DNA of 64,000 nucleotides from Sphingomonadales bacterium Ga0077557 (lineage in GTDB: Bacteria > Pseudomonadota > Alphaproteobacteria > Sphingomonadales > Sphingomonadaceae): contig LNFI01000008.1 of the NCBI GenBank assembly GCA_001464615.1, forward strand, positions 216,595 through 280,594. The letters are read 5' to 3'. Position numbers and translations under genes: made by a program. The notes under the pieces were generated by a model that saw only the letters and a program-made list of their open reading frames with translations, had not been told where the DNA came from and searched no databases. Positions 46,612-57,033 of this stretch are shown here, piece by piece. Each line of letters starts with the position of its first letter. The stretch's first letter is position 1.

Positions 46612-47396
46612 CGACGATTTTGACTCGTATTTTGGAAACCAAGCGCGCCGATGTTGCAGCCCGCAAGGCCTGTATTTCGATGAGCGACATTGATGCGATG
46701 ATCGCTGAACAAACCGCCCCGCGCGGCTTTCGTGCGGCGCTGGATGCAAAGGCGGAGCATGGCCCGGCGCTGATCGCTGAAATCAAAAAGGCCAGCCCAT
46801 CAAAGGGGCTGATCCGCGAAAATTTTGATCCGCCTGCCCATGCCATGGCGTATCAGGCTGGGGGCGCTGCTTGCCTGTCGGTGCTCACCGACGAACATTG
46901 GTTCCAGGGTGCCGACGCCTATCTGACGGTGGCTCGCGGCGTCGTTAGCCTGCCGGTGATCCGCAAGGATTTCATGATTGATCCCTGGCAAGTGCCCGAG
47001 TCGCGCGCCCTGGGGGCCGATGCCATTCTGCTCATCGTTGCTGCGATCGACGACGATCTGCTCGCCGAAATTGAGGCTGCAGCCATCGAATGCGGGATGG
47101 ATGTGCTAGTTGAAGTCCATGATGCCAGGGAACTTGAGCGCGCGATGAAGCTCAAATCGCGGCTGATCGGCGTTAATAACCGCGACTTGCACAATTTCAG
47201 CGTTGATTTTCAACGCACCTATGATCTGATTTCACGCGCGCCGACGGGCTGTACATTCGTCGCTGAAAGCGGGCTTTCGGGCCGTGCTGATCTCGATGCA
47301 ATGGCCGAAAAGGGCGTTAAATGCTTCCTGGTTGGCGAAGCGCTGATGCGCGCCGACGATGTTGAAGCGGCGACGCGGATGCTGCTGGGTCAATGA
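46608..47396 (+). CDS. trpC: Indole-3-glycerol-phosphate synthase
   Basis: A 262-residue TIM-barrel enzyme that makes indole-3-glycerol phosphate. Recognisable pieces are [62 protein letters not shown] and [14 protein letters not shown]. It starts at an ATG overlapping the trpD stop (ATGA), and its stop overlaps moaC by 4 nt. It is a monofunctional TrpC (no TrpF fused). The TrpF and TrpAB steps are not encoded in this window. Confidence 0.95.
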   Translation: MTTILTRILETKRADVAARKACISMSDIDAMIAEQTAPRGFRAALDAKAEHGPALIAEIKKASPSKGLIRENFDPPAHAMAYQAGGAACLSVLTDEHWFQGADAYLTVARGVVSLPVIRKDFMIDPWQVPESRALGADAILLIVAAIDDDLLAEIEAAAIECGMDVLVEVHDARELERAMKLKSRLIGVNNRDLHNFSVDFQRTYDLISRAPTGCTFVAESGLSGRADLDAMAEKGVKCFLVGEALMRADDVEAATRMLLGQ

Positions 47397-47875
47397 CCGG
47401 GCTCACCCATCTCGACGCCAGCGGTGCCGCCCACATGGTCGATGTCGGCGGCAAAGCGACGACCATGCGCGAAGCCGTGGCGACAGGGCGGATTACGATG
47501 TCGCCAGCCGCGATCCTCGCTGTTCGGGAGGGTAGCGCCAAAAAGGGCGATGTGCTGGCCGTCGCGCGGATCGCTGGCATCATGGCGGCCAAGCGGACGA
47601 GTGATTTGATTCCACTCTGCCACCCATTGCCGTTGACGCGGGTGGCCCTCGATCTGGCCCCAGACAAGGACGGCGTTACCGTCACCGCAACTTGCGCGAC
47701 CGAGGGCAAGACCGGTGTTGAAATGGAAGCGATGACGGCGGTGTCGGTCGCGCTGCTGACCATTTACGACATGGCCAAGGCGATTGATCGCGGCATGACA
47801 ATCACCGGCGTTCATCTGCTGGAAAAACGTGGCGGCAAATCCGGCGACTGGCGGGCACCGCCGCCAGCAACTTAG
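47393..47875 (+). CDS. moaC: Cyclic pyranopterin monophosphate synthase
   Basis: A 160-residue MoaC, which converts the MoaA product to cyclic pyranopterin monophosphate in molybdenum-cofactor synthesis. Motifs are [17 protein letters not shown] and [17 protein letters not shown], holding the active-site Lys/His/Asp residues. It overlaps trpC by 4 nt, a coupling of cofactor and tryptophan genes recurrent in sphingomonads. Downstream the cofactor gene moeA is displaced by an NDH-2 gene. Confidence 0.95.
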   Translation: MTGLTHLDASGAAHMVDVGGKATTMREAVATGRITMSPAAILAVREGSAKKGDVLAVARIAGIMAAKRTSDLIPLCHPLPLTRVALDLAPDKDGVTVTATCATEGKTGVEMEAMTAVSVALLTIYDMAKAIDRGMTITGVHLLEKRGGKSGDWRAPPPAT

Positions 47876-47942
47876 CACTGGTACCGCACTGCAATATCGC
47901 GCAACAGGTGCGAAGGCCGCATTTTCTGGAGACATCAAAGCC

Positions 47943-49325
47943 ATGGCGGATACCGCTTTGGACAATCGAGACGTAGCGGACACCGGCACCGAGGCGCGCG
48001 TCGTCTTGCGATCGCCCAAAAAGATCCAGATCGTCGTCATTGGCGGTGGGGCCGGCGGCCTTGGCCTGGTCGCGAAGCTGGGCAAGATGCTTGGCCGCAA
48101 GAAGTTCGACATTATCCTGGTCGACCGCAATCAGACGCATATCTGGAAACCGCTGCTGCACGAAGTGGCGGCTGGATCGCTCGACGCCAATCTCGATGAA
48201 GTCGGTTACCGCAGCCATGCCTATCGCTGGAATTACCGCTTTTTCGACGGCTCTCTTGAATCGATCGATCGCGACGCCCGCCAGGTCATCATCGCGCCAA
48301 TCCTTGATGAAAACGGCAATGAAATCGTCGGACGACACCGCATTCGCTATGATTATCTGGTGCTGGCGGTTGGATCGGTTTCCAATGATTTCGGGACACC
48401 CGGCGTCCGCGAAAACGCGATTTACCTTGATGATCGCACCCAGGCCGATCGCTTTCGCAAGCGCCTGCTCAATCAGTGCCTGCGGGTATCCCGCACGATG
48501 AGTGCGGATCCCAGCGCCGATGCCCGCGTGCGTGTCGCGATTGTCGGCGGTGGCGCAACTGGGGTCGAACTATCAGCCGAATTGTTCAACGCTGCCAAAG
48601 GTCTCGCCTATTACGGGCTTGAGGTGTTCGACGAATCGCGGCTGGACGTGACGCTGGTTGAGGCTGGCCCGCGCATCCTGCCAGCGCTGCCCGACTATTT
48701 GTCAGAGGCAGCAACCGGAGAGCTGGAGGCAATTGGCGTTCATGTGATGACCGGCAGGCAGGTTACCGAGATTACCGATAAAGGCATTGCGACGTCAGAC
48801 GGCAATTTCATTCCCGCTGATTTGCGCGTGTGGGCCGCAGGCGTGAAGGGGCCCGATTTTCTGCAAGGCATTGGAGGGCTTGAAACAACCCCCGGCAACC
48901 AGCTTGTCGTTACCGAAACGCTGCAAACAACCCGCGACGAGCGCATCTTCGCGATTGGTGATTGCGCGCGCTATATCCCGGCCGGTGCTGATCGGCCAAT
49001 CCCACCCCGCGCCCAGGCGGCGCACCAGATGGCCGGGACAGCCTATCATAACATCCGCGCGCTGATCGCTGGCAAGCCCCTTAAACCATTCATCTATCAG
49101 GATAAAGGATCGCTCGTTTCGCTGTCCCGCTATTCGACGGTGGGCAGCCTGATGGGCAATCTGGTCGGTGGGCGCATGGCTGTGGAAGGGCGAATTGCGC
49201 GGCTGATCTATGTCTCGCTTTACGGCATGCATATCGTCGCCATCCATGGCTGGCTAAAGGGCGTGGCGTTGATCGCGATGGGCCGGATCAACCAGGTCAT
49301 CCGCCCCCGCCTGAAGCTTCACTAG
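47943..49325 (+). CDS. Type II NADH dehydrogenase (NDH-2)
   Basis: A 460-residue FAD enzyme passing electrons from NADH to quinone without pumping protons. The FAD-binding Rossmann motif is VVIGGGAGGLGLVAKLG (32-48), the NAD motif is AIVGGGATGVELSAEL, and the second FAD contact is RIFAIGDCARY. The C-terminal ~60 residues carry an amphipathic membrane-binding segment (LIYVSLYGMHIVAIHGWLKG). The start at 47943 is chosen for the MADTALDN N-terminus and a GGAGA about 10 nt upstream. It lies between moaC and moeA, 67 and 13 nt away, an atypical place. Confidence 0.93.
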   Translation: MADTALDNRDVADTGTEARVVLRSPKKIQIVVIGGGAGGLGLVAKLGKMLGRKKFDIILVDRNQTHIWKPLLHEVAAGSLDANLDEVGYRSHAYRWNYRFFDGSLESIDRDARQVIIAPILDENGNEIVGRHRIRYDYLVLAVGSVSNDFGTPGVRENAIYLDDRTQADRFRKRLLNQCLRVSRTMSADPSADARVRVAIVGGGATGVELSAELFNAAKGLAYYGLEVFDESRLDVTLVEAGPRILPALPDYLSEAATGELEAIGVHVMTGRQVTEITDKGIATSDGNFIPADLRVWAAGVKGPDFLQGIGGLETTPGNQLVVTETLQTTRDERIFAIGDCARYIPAGADRPIPPRAQAAHQMAGTAYHNIRALIAGKPLKPFIYQDKGSLVSLSRYSTVGSLMGNLVGGRMAVEGRIARLIYVSLYGMHIVAIHGWLKGVALIAMGRINQVIRPRLKLH

Positions 49326-49338
49326 ACAACGGGACAGG

Positions 49339-50526
49339 ATGATGGTCGCGCTGCTGCCGGTCGCCGATGCCCAGGATCAGTTGCTCGCGCTGGCGAGCCC
49401 GGTCGCAAGCGAGTCTGTCGATCTGCGCACCGCTGCCGGGCGCTGGGCAAGCGCCGACATCATCGCCCAGCGATCCCAGCCGGTGACCGATCTGTCGGCC
49501 ATGGATGGCTATGCGATTCGCTTTCAGGACCTGCCAGGGCCGTTGACGCTGATTGGCGAAAGCGCGGCAGGCCGCCCCTTTACCGGTATCCTGAGCGAAG
49601 GCGAAACCGTGCGCATCTTTACGGGCGCAGCGCTGCCCTTGGGTGCCGATACGGTGATGATGCAGGAAGAGGCTGCGCTTCAGGATGGCCGCGTGCTGCT
49701 AACCGGTGCGGGGCCGTCGGCAGCCGGACGCAATGTGCGGCCTCGGGGCCTTGATTTCAGTGCCGGCCACGCCCTGATCGCGCGGGGTGATCGGCTCACC
49801 CCGGCCCGGATTGCGCTGGCGGCCATGGGTGGACAGGGCATGATCACCGTCAACCGGCGAATTCGTGTGGCGATCGTGACAACGGGCGATGAACTGGTGC
49901 CGCCCGGCGCGCCGCTTACCGACGCGCACCTGCCCGAATCTAACGGCGTAATGCTTGCCGCCTTGCTCGCTGATTTGCCCGTTGATGTTGATCTAACGCC
50001 GATCCTGCCCGATCGGCTCGACGTCATCAGCGCCGCCCTTGCGCATATCCAGGCTGACATTATCGTTACGATTGGCGGCGCATCGGTTGGCGATCACGAT
50101 CTCATCCGTCCTGCCATCGACGCCGCTGGTGGTAGCATCAACTTTTGGCGGATCGCGCTGCGGCCCGGCAAACCAATGCTGACGGGCATAATCGGGGAGA
50201 CGGTGATCCTTGGGCTGCCGGGCAATCCCGTCTCCGCCTTCGTCACCGCGCAATTGTTCCTGCGCCCGCTGATTGCGGCGTTTGGCGGGGCGCACACGCC
50301 GATCCCTGAACCGATCACCGCAATGTTGGGTGAAGCGCTGCCCGCCAATGATCAGCGGCAGGATTATTTGCGCGGCAGCTGGCATGAAGGAAAGGTCGTG
50401 GCGGCCGCAAAACAGGATAGTTCGCTGCTGCTTACCTTATCCAAAGCCGCCTGCCTGATCATCCGGCCACCCTTTGCGCCGGCAGCCGTGGCGGGCGATT
50501 CCGTCAGCATTTTGCCGCTTGCTTGA
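49339..50526 (+). CDS. moeA: Molybdopterin molybdenumtransferase
   Basis: A 395-residue MoeA that inserts molybdate into adenylylated molybdopterin. It shows PVTDLSAMDGYAIRF, IFTGAALPLGADTVMMQEE, VAIVTTGDELVPPG, IVTIGGASVGDHDLI and ILGLPGNPVSAFVTAQLFL. Two consecutive ATG codons open the gene; either could serve. It follows NDH-2 by 13 nt. Its stop codon overlaps the -35 box of the lexA promoter. Confidence 0.95.
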   Translation: MMVALLPVADAQDQLLALASPVASESVDLRTAAGRWASADIIAQRSQPVTDLSAMDGYAIRFQDLPGPLTLIGESAAGRPFTGILSEGETVRIFTGAALPLGADTVMMQEEAALQDGRVLLTGAGPSAAGRNVRPRGLDFSAGHALIARGDRLTPARIALAAMGGQGMITVNRRIRVAIVTTGDELVPPGAPLTDAHLPESNGVMLAALLADLPVDVDLTPILPDRLDVISAALAHIQADIIVTIGGASVGDHDLIRPAIDAAGGSINFWRIALRPGKPMLTGIIGETVILGLPGNPVSAFVTAQLFLRPLIAAFGGAHTPIPEPITAMLGEALPANDQRQDYLRGSWHEGKVVAAAKQDSSLLLTLSKAACLIIRPPFAPAAVAGDSVSILPLA

Positions 50527-50550
50527 CTTGGCGTTTATCGTTGCCTAAAC

Positions 50551-50565
50551 GTTCGTCGTCTGTTC
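50551..50565. promoter_or_regulatory. LexA box in the lexA promoter
   Basis: GTTCGTCGTCTGTTC is an exact GTTC-N7-GTTC, the alphaproteobacterial SOS box. It overlaps the -10 region of TTGACT (50523-50528) and TAAACG (50546-50551), which are 17 nt apart. It lies 17 nt before the lexA ATG, giving autorepression until DNA damage. Confidence 0.9.
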
Positions 50566-50581
50566 TGGACGGAGGAACATA

Positions 50582-51259
50582 ATGCTCACGCGCAAACAGC
50601 ACGAGCTGATCTGCTTCATCAACGATCGCCTGGCCGATTCCGGCGTTTCCCCTTCTTTTGAAGAAATGAAGGAGGCGCTCGACCTGAAATCCAAATCGGG
50701 CGTGCACCGCTTGATCAGTGCATTGGAAGAGCGCCAGTTCATCCGCCGGTTGCCCAATCGCGCGCGCGCGCTGGAAGTGCTGCGCATGCCCGATCGCCCG
50801 GAACCGGCCCGTAAGGCGAAGACGTCCGCCCCAGCCGTGGCTGGCAATGTCCGCAGCATGCCGCAACCGGCCAATGATGTGATCGAAATTCCGCTGCATG
50901 GCCGAATTGCCGCCGGTGTCCCGATTGAGGCGTTTGAGGATCATGCAATGCTGGCGGTGCCCGCTGCGCTTTTGGGCGGTGGCGAACATTATGCGCTAGA
51001 AGTTGCCGGCGATTCGATGGTCGATGCTGGTATTCTCGACGGCGATTATGCGCTGATCCGCCGCACCGATGTCGCCCGCGATGGCGAGATCGTCGTCGCG
51101 CTGATTGAAGATAGCGAGGCCACGCTGAAATATTTCCGCCGCGAAGGCGCGATGGTTCGGCTCGATCCCGCCAATCGCGCTTATGATCCGCAGCGTTATG
51201 ATCCGCGTCAGGTTCGCGTCCAGGGCAAGCTGGCCGGGCTGCTGCGCCGTTACGACTGA
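50582..51259 (+). CDS. lexA: LexA repressor
   Basis: A 225-residue SOS repressor. The N-terminal winged helix covers about residues 1-65 ([31 protein letters not shown]). Self-cleavage is at Ala111-Gly112 in [11 protein letters not shown]. The catalytic dyad is Ser145 (AGDSMVDAG) and Lys183 (ATLKYFRR). A Pro/Ala linker lies between the two domains. GGAGG is 6 nt before the ATG. An SOS box precedes it. Its 3' end overlaps the end of the convergent oxygenase gene by 10 nt. Confidence 0.97.
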   Translation: MLTRKQHELICFINDRLADSGVSPSFEEMKEALDLKSKSGVHRLISALEERQFIRRLPNRARALEVLRMPDRPEPARKAKTSAPAVAGNVRSMPQPANDVIEIPLHGRIAAGVPIEAFEDHAMLAVPAALLGGGEHYALEVAGDSMVDAGILDGDYALIRRTDVARDGEIVVALIEDSEATLKYFRREGAMVRLDPANRAYDPQRYDPRQVRVQGKLAGLLRRYD

Positions 51260-51954
51260 TTGCTAGGCATCGCGCTCGGCGTTGCGCCGGAGACGGCGCT
51301 TGGGACGCCGCTTGGGACGGCTGCATAGAACCAGCAGTTAATCGAGAAGCGGGAATCGGCAAAACGGCCTGACGGGCAGTGTACCGGCAATACCTCATGC
51401 GGCATCCAAGAGGGGAAGGCAGCGAGCCGGTTATGCACGGGTGCGATATCGACAAAGCGCGCAGGGCTCAGGTCGGTGGAAGCGGCATGCCGCCGGGCAG
51501 CGGCATGCAGGCGAAGCGCACCACCGGTGAACGCCACAGGCTCGGCGTTGAAATAATAGACCAGGCTGAGGACACGTCGCCGTTCCAGATCAACGGGCCC
51601 TGTCCGCATGTCGATATGCTGGCGGTAAAAGTCACCGTCATTATGGCTGGCAACGTCCATTTCGGTGCCCGCGATTTCAAACGGGGTCACCGCCAGTTCG
51701 CCAATAAGCAAGGCGACCAATGGCTTGAAATGCCCTTTTAGGCACCGCCGCCAATCGGTAAAATCGACGTCGCGCAGCTGCCGGGAATGGCGGACGTCAG
51801 ATCGAAGCGCGCCGTCACGCACGCGCGACGACACAAAATTGGCTTCGTGATCGATAGCCCAAGCCAACAACGCCTGCGCCTCTGCTGGCGGCAAGACATT
51901 GTCCCGAACCACATAGGGACCGACGCGATCAAGCACGGATGGCGGCAACGTCAT
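51250..51954 (-). CDS. 2-oxoglutarate/Fe(II)-dependent dioxygenase (prolyl-hydroxylase type)
   Basis: A 234-residue oxygenase with a jelly-roll fold. The iron ligands are His113 and Asp115 (RQHIDMRTG) and His186 (MPHEVLPV). The 2-oxoglutarate salt bridge is Arg202 ([10 protein letters not shown]). These make it a typical P4H-type dioxygenase that could hydroxylate a protein or small molecule. The start ATG overlaps the comEC stop (ATGA) and is preferred over an ATG 39 nt upstream lacking a ribosome-binding site. The last ~20 residues are a low-complexity Ser/Pro/Ala tail encoded by near-repeats. Target unknown. Confidence 0.85.
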   Translation of the reverse strand: MTLPPSVLDRVGPYVVRDNVLPPAEAQALLAWAIDHEANFVSSRVRDGALRSDVRHSRQLRDVDFTDWRRCLKGHFKPLVALLIGELAVTPFEIAGTEMDVASHNDGDFYRQHIDMRTGPVDLERRRVLSLVYYFNAEPVAFTGGALRLHAAARRHAASTDLSPARFVDIAPVHNRLAAFPSWMPHEVLPVHCPSGRFADSRFSINCWFYAAVPSGVPSAVSGATPSAMPSNQS

Positions 51955-54173
51955 AGCTGCTTTTGTTTCGCCAAGCCCTGCATACTGCAACATAAATTAT
52001 CGTTTCCCTGGGCAGCGCGCGCGTGCACACGCCACGGATGGCGATCATCCGGTTGACGCACGGTCACCACCTGTCGGGTAGCCAAGGTGATCGCGACTCC
52101 GCCCGTCTGCGCCAACATGGGGCGATCAAGCCGCAACCACCGTGGCTGACATCGCAAGGGCAGGCGCCGCTCGCTCACCACAATGTCGGCCCCGCGACAC
52201 GCGGCGATCAGATCGGTGGCAGGCAGCAAATAGGCACTGCGGGTCGCAACGATGCGCCACTGCCTGCCTGCAATCACGCGGTCGGCTATGCACAGATCTC
52301 GGCTGCACCGGGCGAAGCGATGTTCAGAGAGCAACACCGGTTCACCGTCAAACCCGCCATTTTCGGCCAACATCATACGGGTATAGTCCCCTGCTCGGTC
52401 GCGCAGCAGTGCAATCTCGCCGTCAATCGTGCGCAGCGCCAGATGCCGACCGTCGGCGGTCACCAACAGATCGGGCGGCGGCGTCGAGACGGCCCAGAAA
52501 GCACCGATCGCCAGTGGCACCACCCCGATTAATCGCGCAGCCGACCGCCACAGTGCGATCCAAAGCCCGCCAAGGACTATCAGGGCAAAGCTGCCCTGCG
52601 GCATCGCCGGCAACGCAGTGACAGCGCCCGGCGCGGCCGCAATGGCATGGGCGATGGCCAGAACCAACCTTAAGGCCTGCTCAACCACCCACCAGAAAGG
52701 CGTACCCAGCCCGACGAGATCGAATAGAAGTGCCAATGCTTCGGCGGGCATAACCAGAAAGGTAGTCAATGGGATGGCGACGATATTGGCGAGCGATCCG
52801 TAGAGCCCTGCCTTGTGGAAATGATATAGCGCGATCGGCGACAGGGCCGCCTCGACAACGATCCCCGTCAGCAACAACGAGGCAAGCTGGCGCGCGAGCC
52901 AGGGCATCCATCCCTCGTCACGTGCCGCAAACCACGCCTTGACGCGTGGCGATTCATGCAGGGCGATAATCGCTGTTACGGCTGCGAACGAAAGCTGAAA
53001 ACTCGGGCCGGCCAGCGCCTCTGGCCAGCACAACAGCACAATGATCGCGCCCGTCGCCACCAGCCGCAGCGTCATCGCGGCGCGGCCAAGCGCGACGGCC
53101 AGCAACACCATCAGCGCGGCCACGCAGGACCGGACGGTAGGCACTTCAGCGCCAGTCAGAATCGTATAGCCAATCGCTGCCAAGGCCCCTGCGCCGGCAG
53201 CGATCAGCGGCAATCGCCAATGGAGCGCCAACCATGGGCTGAGCGAGAGCAGTCGAAGCACAACCAGCATCACGATGCCAACCACAGCCGTGATGTGCAG
53301 ACCGCTCACCGACAGCAAATGGGAGAGCCCGGCGCGGCGCATCGCTTCTGCATCGTCAAGCGGTATCGCGCCCTGATCCCCCGTCGCTAGCGCCGCCGCA
53401 ATGGCGCCGGGCCCACCTGCAACCTGCGCCCGAACATGCATCGATAAACGCGCCCGCAGCTCGCCGCCGCTGGCATCGCCGGGCGCAATCAGCTCAATTG
53501 GTCCAAAGCCCCTGCCCGTCGCCCCAATCCCGTCAAACCAGGCAACACGCGCAAAATCATAGGCGCCGGGCACCGATGGCGGCGGTGGCGGCACCAGCCG
53601 GGCACCCAGTCGAACCACAGCGCCCCGTGACAGGTTCCTCGGCATATCCGCAATCGGCAGATTGACTCGCACATGCGCTGGCAGTGCCGCAGCCAAGCGA
53701 CGGCCAGGCCGATCGATCGTCCGGATGGGCGCCAGCCGCAGCCGGACGATGCCACGCGGCGGCAGCATCTCGATCCGCTCCACTTGCGCTTCGAATTGTA
53801 CAACACTGGCCTTTGTCAGTGGCGGGCTGGCAACGCGCTCCGCCTTTGCCCAAATCAATCCCAAACCGATCGCAACGCCAGCGCACCCAATGGCAACTGC
53901 CCGCGATGCTCGCCCCCCACGATCCACCGCCAGCGCCAGCAGCGCAACCGCGACCAACGCCAGCATCATGCTCGTCCAGGCCTGCGGATCGGGCAACCAG
54001 AACCAGGCGCTGACGCCCAACCCCAGCATGACGGGCACCCATAAAAACAGTTGGTCACGCTCAAGATCGAGCCAGTGCTCAATCGGCTGCGGGTGCCTCT
54101 CCACGCGCCACCACGCCGCAGTTTGAAGCGGGGCAAGGGCCGTGCTAGAGGCGCGCGTGGCTGAACTGGCCAT
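51951..54173 (-). CDS. comEC: ComEC/Rec2 competence channel protein
   Basis: A 740-residue inner-membrane protein expected to pass single-stranded DNA into the cytoplasm during natural transformation. The N-terminal half has an extracytoplasmic DUF4131-like part. The central competence domain contains MRRAGLSHLLSVSGLHI and SFQLSFAAVTAIIALHES, with about nine membrane spans. The C-terminal beta-lactamase-like region is shortened and lacks a clear HxHxDH motif, as in many Rec2 proteins. It is divergent from gltX by 58 nt and coupled to the downstream oxygenase gene. No other com genes are visible here. Confidence 0.9.
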   Translation of the reverse strand: MASSATRASSTALAPLQTAAWWRVERHPQPIEHWLDLERDQLFLWVPVMLGLGVSAWFWLPDPQAWTSMMLALVAVALLALAVDRGGRASRAVAIGCAGVAIGLGLIWAKAERVASPPLTKASVVQFEAQVERIEMLPPRGIVRLRLAPIRTIDRPGRRLAAALPAHVRVNLPIADMPRNLSRGAVVRLGARLVPPPPPSVPGAYDFARVAWFDGIGATGRGFGPIELIAPGDASGGELRARLSMHVRAQVAGGPGAIAAALATGDQGAIPLDDAEAMRRAGLSHLLSVSGLHITAVVGIVMLVVLRLLSLSPWLALHWRLPLIAAGAGALAAIGYTILTGAEVPTVRSCVAALMVLLAVALGRAAMTLRLVATGAIIVLLCWPEALAGPSFQLSFAAVTAIIALHESPRVKAWFAARDEGWMPWLARQLASLLLTGIVVEAALSPIALYHFHKAGLYGSLANIVAIPLTTFLVMPAEALALLFDLVGLGTPFWWVVEQALRLVLAIAHAIAAAPGAVTALPAMPQGSFALIVLGGLWIALWRSAARLIGVVPLAIGAFWAVSTPPPDLLVTADGRHLALRTIDGEIALLRDRAGDYTRMMLAENGGFDGEPVLLSEHRFARCSRDLCIADRVIAGRQWRIVATRSAYLLPATDLIAACRGADIVVSERRLPLRCQPRWLRLDRPMLAQTGGVAITLATRQVVTVRQPDDRHPWRVHARAAQGNDNLCCSMQGLAKQKQL

Positions 54174-54231
54174 TGAAGTTGAAGAGTGGGAGCAGCCGCA
54201 TCGTGGCGCAAGTTAAGAAATTGTCGCAGCC

Positions 54232-55689
54232 ATGAATGCGGTGTCAGCCCAACCCCCTGTGGTGACGCGATTTGCGCCCTCACCCACGGGGTTTTTGCAC
54301 ATTGGTGGTGCCCGGACCGCGTTGTTCAATTGGCTATTTGCCCGCGCCCAGGGCGGCACATTTCTGCTGCGGATCGAAGATACCGATCGCGCCCGGTCAA
54401 CCCAGCCTGCCATCGACGCGATCCTCGATGGGATGCAATGGCTCGGGCTCGATTGGGACGGCGAGGTTACCTATCAGTTCTCGCGCGCGGCGCGCCATGC
54501 CGACGTCGCGCACCAGCTGCTCGCGGCTGGCCATGCCTATAAATGCTTTGCGACCGCCGAAGAGCTGACCACGATGCGCGAGGCGCAACAGGCCGCCAAG
54601 CAGCCGGCGCGCTATGATGGTCGCTGGCGTGATCGCGATCCGGCCGAGGCCGCTGCCGGCGCGCCCTTCGTTATCCGGCTCAAGGCGCCGCGCGAAGGCG
54701 CCATGACGATTCAGGATCGCGTGCAGGGCGACGTCACCGTCCAGAATGCCGAGCTGGATGATATGGTGCTGCTGCGTTCGGACGGCACACCGACCTATAT
54801 GCTCGCTGTCGTCGTTGACGATCATGATATGGGCGTCACGCATGTCATTCGCGGCGATGATCACCTGAACAACGCCTTCCGCCAGATTCCGATCATGCAG
54901 GCGATGGATGCCATTGAGGGCGGCTGGCCCGTGCCCGTTTATGCCCATATCCCACTGATTCACGGCACCGACGGCGCAAAAATGTCGAAGCGGCATGGCG
55001 CGGTCGGGGTCGACGCCTATCGCGACACTCTGGGCATTCTGCCCGAGGCGCTTGATAATTATTTGTTGCGGCTCGGCTGGGGGCACGGCGATGATGAGAT
55101 CATCAGCCGGGCGCAGGCGATCGACTGGTTCGATCTTTCAGGCGTCGGCAAATCACCCTCCCGGTTCGACATAAAAAAACTGGAAAACCTGAACGGCCAT
55201 TACATTCGGCTCGCCGATGATGATCGGTTGGCCCGGCTGGTGGCGGACCGGATTGGGGACGATATTGGCGCGGCTGGATATGATCTGTTGCGCCGCGCTA
55301 TGCCCTTCCTGAAGCCGCGCGCCGCCAATTTGCTGGAATTGGCTGACGGTGCCGGCTTTCTGTTTCGCGAACGGCCATTGGCCATGGATAGCGATGCCGC
55401 GACGCTTTTGGCGGGCGCCGCACCTGCCCTGCTCGCCCAGATACACGCCGCGCTTGACGCCCTGAATGACTGGGATACGGAAGGCCTTGAAAATGCCGTC
55501 CGCCAGGTGGCTGAGGCGGCCGGGGTGAAACTCGGTGCGGTTGCGCAACCCTTGCGCGCGGCGCTGACCGGACGAAAGACATCGCCGGGGATTTTCGACG
55601 TGCTCGTTTTACTCGGGCGGAATGAAAGTCTCGGCCGAATTGCTGACCAGATGGCGGGCACATTGGCCGCTGGCACAGAAACGCTTTAG
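54232..55689 (+). CDS. gltX: Glutamate--tRNA ligase
   Basis: A 485-residue class-I synthetase that charges tRNA-Glu (and, in many alphaproteobacteria, tRNA-Gln for later amidation). The HIGH-type motif is [20 protein letters not shown] and the KMSKS-type motif is [13 protein letters not shown]-terminal anticodon-binding helical domain completes it. Start at 54232 gives full length. It is 16 nt upstream of gltA on the same strand, a conserved pair. It is divergent from comEC. Confidence 0.96.
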   Translation: MNAVSAQPPVVTRFAPSPTGFLHIGGARTALFNWLFARAQGGTFLLRIEDTDRARSTQPAIDAILDGMQWLGLDWDGEVTYQFSRAARHADVAHQLLAAGHAYKCFATAEELTTMREAQQAAKQPARYDGRWRDRDPAEAAAGAPFVIRLKAPREGAMTIQDRVQGDVTVQNAELDDMVLLRSDGTPTYMLAVVVDDHDMGVTHVIRGDDHLNNAFRQIPIMQAMDAIEGGWPVPVYAHIPLIHGTDGAKMSKRHGAVGVDAYRDTLGILPEALDNYLLRLGWGHGDDEIISRAQAIDWFDLSGVGKSPSRFDIKKLENLNGHYIRLADDDRLARLVADRIGDDIGAAGYDLLRRAMPFLKPRAANLLELADGAGFLFRERPLAMDSDAATLLAGAAPALLAQIHAALDALNDWDTEGLENAVRQVAEAAGVKLGAVAQPLRAALTGRKTSPGIFDVLVLLGRNESLGRIADQMAGTLAAGTETL

Positions 55690-55705
55690 ACAAGAAGAGG
55701 GACCT

Positions 55706-56989
55706 ATGACTGACACCGCAAAGCTGATCATCGATGGCGCCGAAAACGACTATAAGGTGGTCTCTGGCAGTGTCGGTCCCCAGGTTATCGATATCCGCAA
55801 GCTCTATGCGCAGACCGGCAAGTTCACCTTCGACCCCGGTTTCACCTCAACGGCGAGCTGCGAATCAGGCCTGACCTATATCGATGGCGATGAAGGCATC
55901 CTGCTCCATCGCGGCTATCCGATTGGCCAGCTCGCCGAACAATCAAGCTTCATGGAGGTATCCTATCTGCTGCTCAACGGCGAATTGCCGAGCAGCGACG
56001 AGCTGAACAAGTTCACCTATACGATCTCGCGCCACACGATGCTGCACGAACAGCTGATGACCTTCTATCGGGGTTTCCGCCGCGACGCGCATCCGATGGC
56101 GATCATGTGCGGCGTCGTTGGCGCGCTCAGCGCCTTTTATCACGATTCGACCGACATCACCGATCCCTATCAGCGCATGGTTGCCAGCCACCGGCTGATC
56201 GCCAAGATGCCGACGATTGCGGCGGCGGCTTATAAATATTCGGTCGGCCAGCCTTTCGTCTATCCAAAGAACTCGCTGTCCTACACCGGCAATTTCCTGC
56301 GCATGACATTTGGCGTGCCGGCCGAGGAATATGAGGTCAATCCGGTCGTCGAAAAGGCGCTCGATCGCATTTTCATCCTGCATGCCGACCACGAACAAAA
56401 CGCGTCAACATCGACGGTGCGCCTGGCAGGGTCATCGGGCGCCAATCCGTTTGCCTGCATCGCGGCGGGCATCGCGTGTCTCTGGGGACCCGCACATGGC
56501 GGCGCCAACGAAGCCGCGCTCAACATGCTGCGCGAGATCGGCACGCCAGACCGTATTCCGCACTATATTGCGCGCGCCAAGGACAAGAATGATCCGTTCC
56601 GCCTGATGGGCTTTGGCCACCGCGTGTACAAGAATTACGATCCGCGCGCGACGGTGATGCAGCAGACAGTGCGCGAAGTGCTTGGGGCGCTCGGCGTCAC
56701 TGATCCGATCTTCGACGTGGCACTTCAGCTCGAGGAAATGGCGCTTAACGATCCCTATTTCATCGAAAAGAAGCTGTTCCCGAACGTCGATTTCTATTCG
56801 GGCGTCATCCTGTCGGCGATCGGCTTCCCGACCACGATGTTCACGGCATTGTTCGCGCTCGCGCGTACCGTCGGCTGGGTTGCACAGTGGAACGAAATGA
56901 TCGCCGATCCAGAACAGAAAATCGGCCGTCCGCGCCAGCTCTATACTGGGCCGGCCCAACGCGATTATCCGGCGCTCAGCGGACGCTGA
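55706..56989 (+). CDS. gltA: Citrate synthase
   Basis: A 427-residue hexameric-type citrate synthase that opens the TCA cycle. The start [11 protein letters not shown] is chosen with AAGAGGGACC directly upstream. Catalytic His are in [11 protein letters not shown] and [14 protein letters not shown], and the catalytic Asp is in [10 protein letters not shown]. It is encoded 16 nt after gltX. A long near-perfect palindrome follows the stop and separates it from the convergent kinase-like gene. Confidence 0.97.
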   Translation: MTDTAKLIIDGAENDYKVVSGSVGPQVIDIRKLYAQTGKFTFDPGFTSTASCESGLTYIDGDEGILLHRGYPIGQLAEQSSFMEVSYLLLNGELPSSDELNKFTYTISRHTMLHEQLMTFYRGFRRDAHPMAIMCGVVGALSAFYHDSTDITDPYQRMVASHRLIAKMPTIAAAAYKYSVGQPFVYPKNSLSYTGNFLRMTFGVPAEEYEVNPVVEKALDRIFILHADHEQNASTSTVRLAGSSGANPFACIAAGIACLWGPAHGGANEAALNMLREIGTPDRIPHYIARAKDKNDPFRLMGFGHRVYKNYDPRATVMQQTVREVLGALGVTDPIFDVALQLEEMALNDPYFIEKKLFPNVDFYSGVILSAIGFPTTMFTALFALARTVGWVAQWNEMIADPEQKIGRPRQLYTGPAQRDYPALSGR

Positions 56990-57007
56990 TCACGGTTACC
57001 CTCTTCA

Positions 57008-57033
57008 AGCCGCCTCGGTTAACCGGGGCGGCT
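57008..57033. terminator. 26-base near-perfect palindrome between gltA and the kinase-like gene
   Basis: AGCCGCC and GGCGGCT pair around a central CGGTTAACCG palindrome, with a single T/G position on each side. It lies 19 nt after the gltA stop and touches the stop of the opposing kinase gene, so it would terminate transcripts from both sides. No U-run is present. Confidence 0.7.

Noticed and set aside
51250..51330. Tandem near-repeats at the end of the oxygenase gene as a mobile element
   Set aside because: They are short degenerate GGGACGCC-type units inside the coding tail, explained by low-complexity Ser/Pro/Ala codons.
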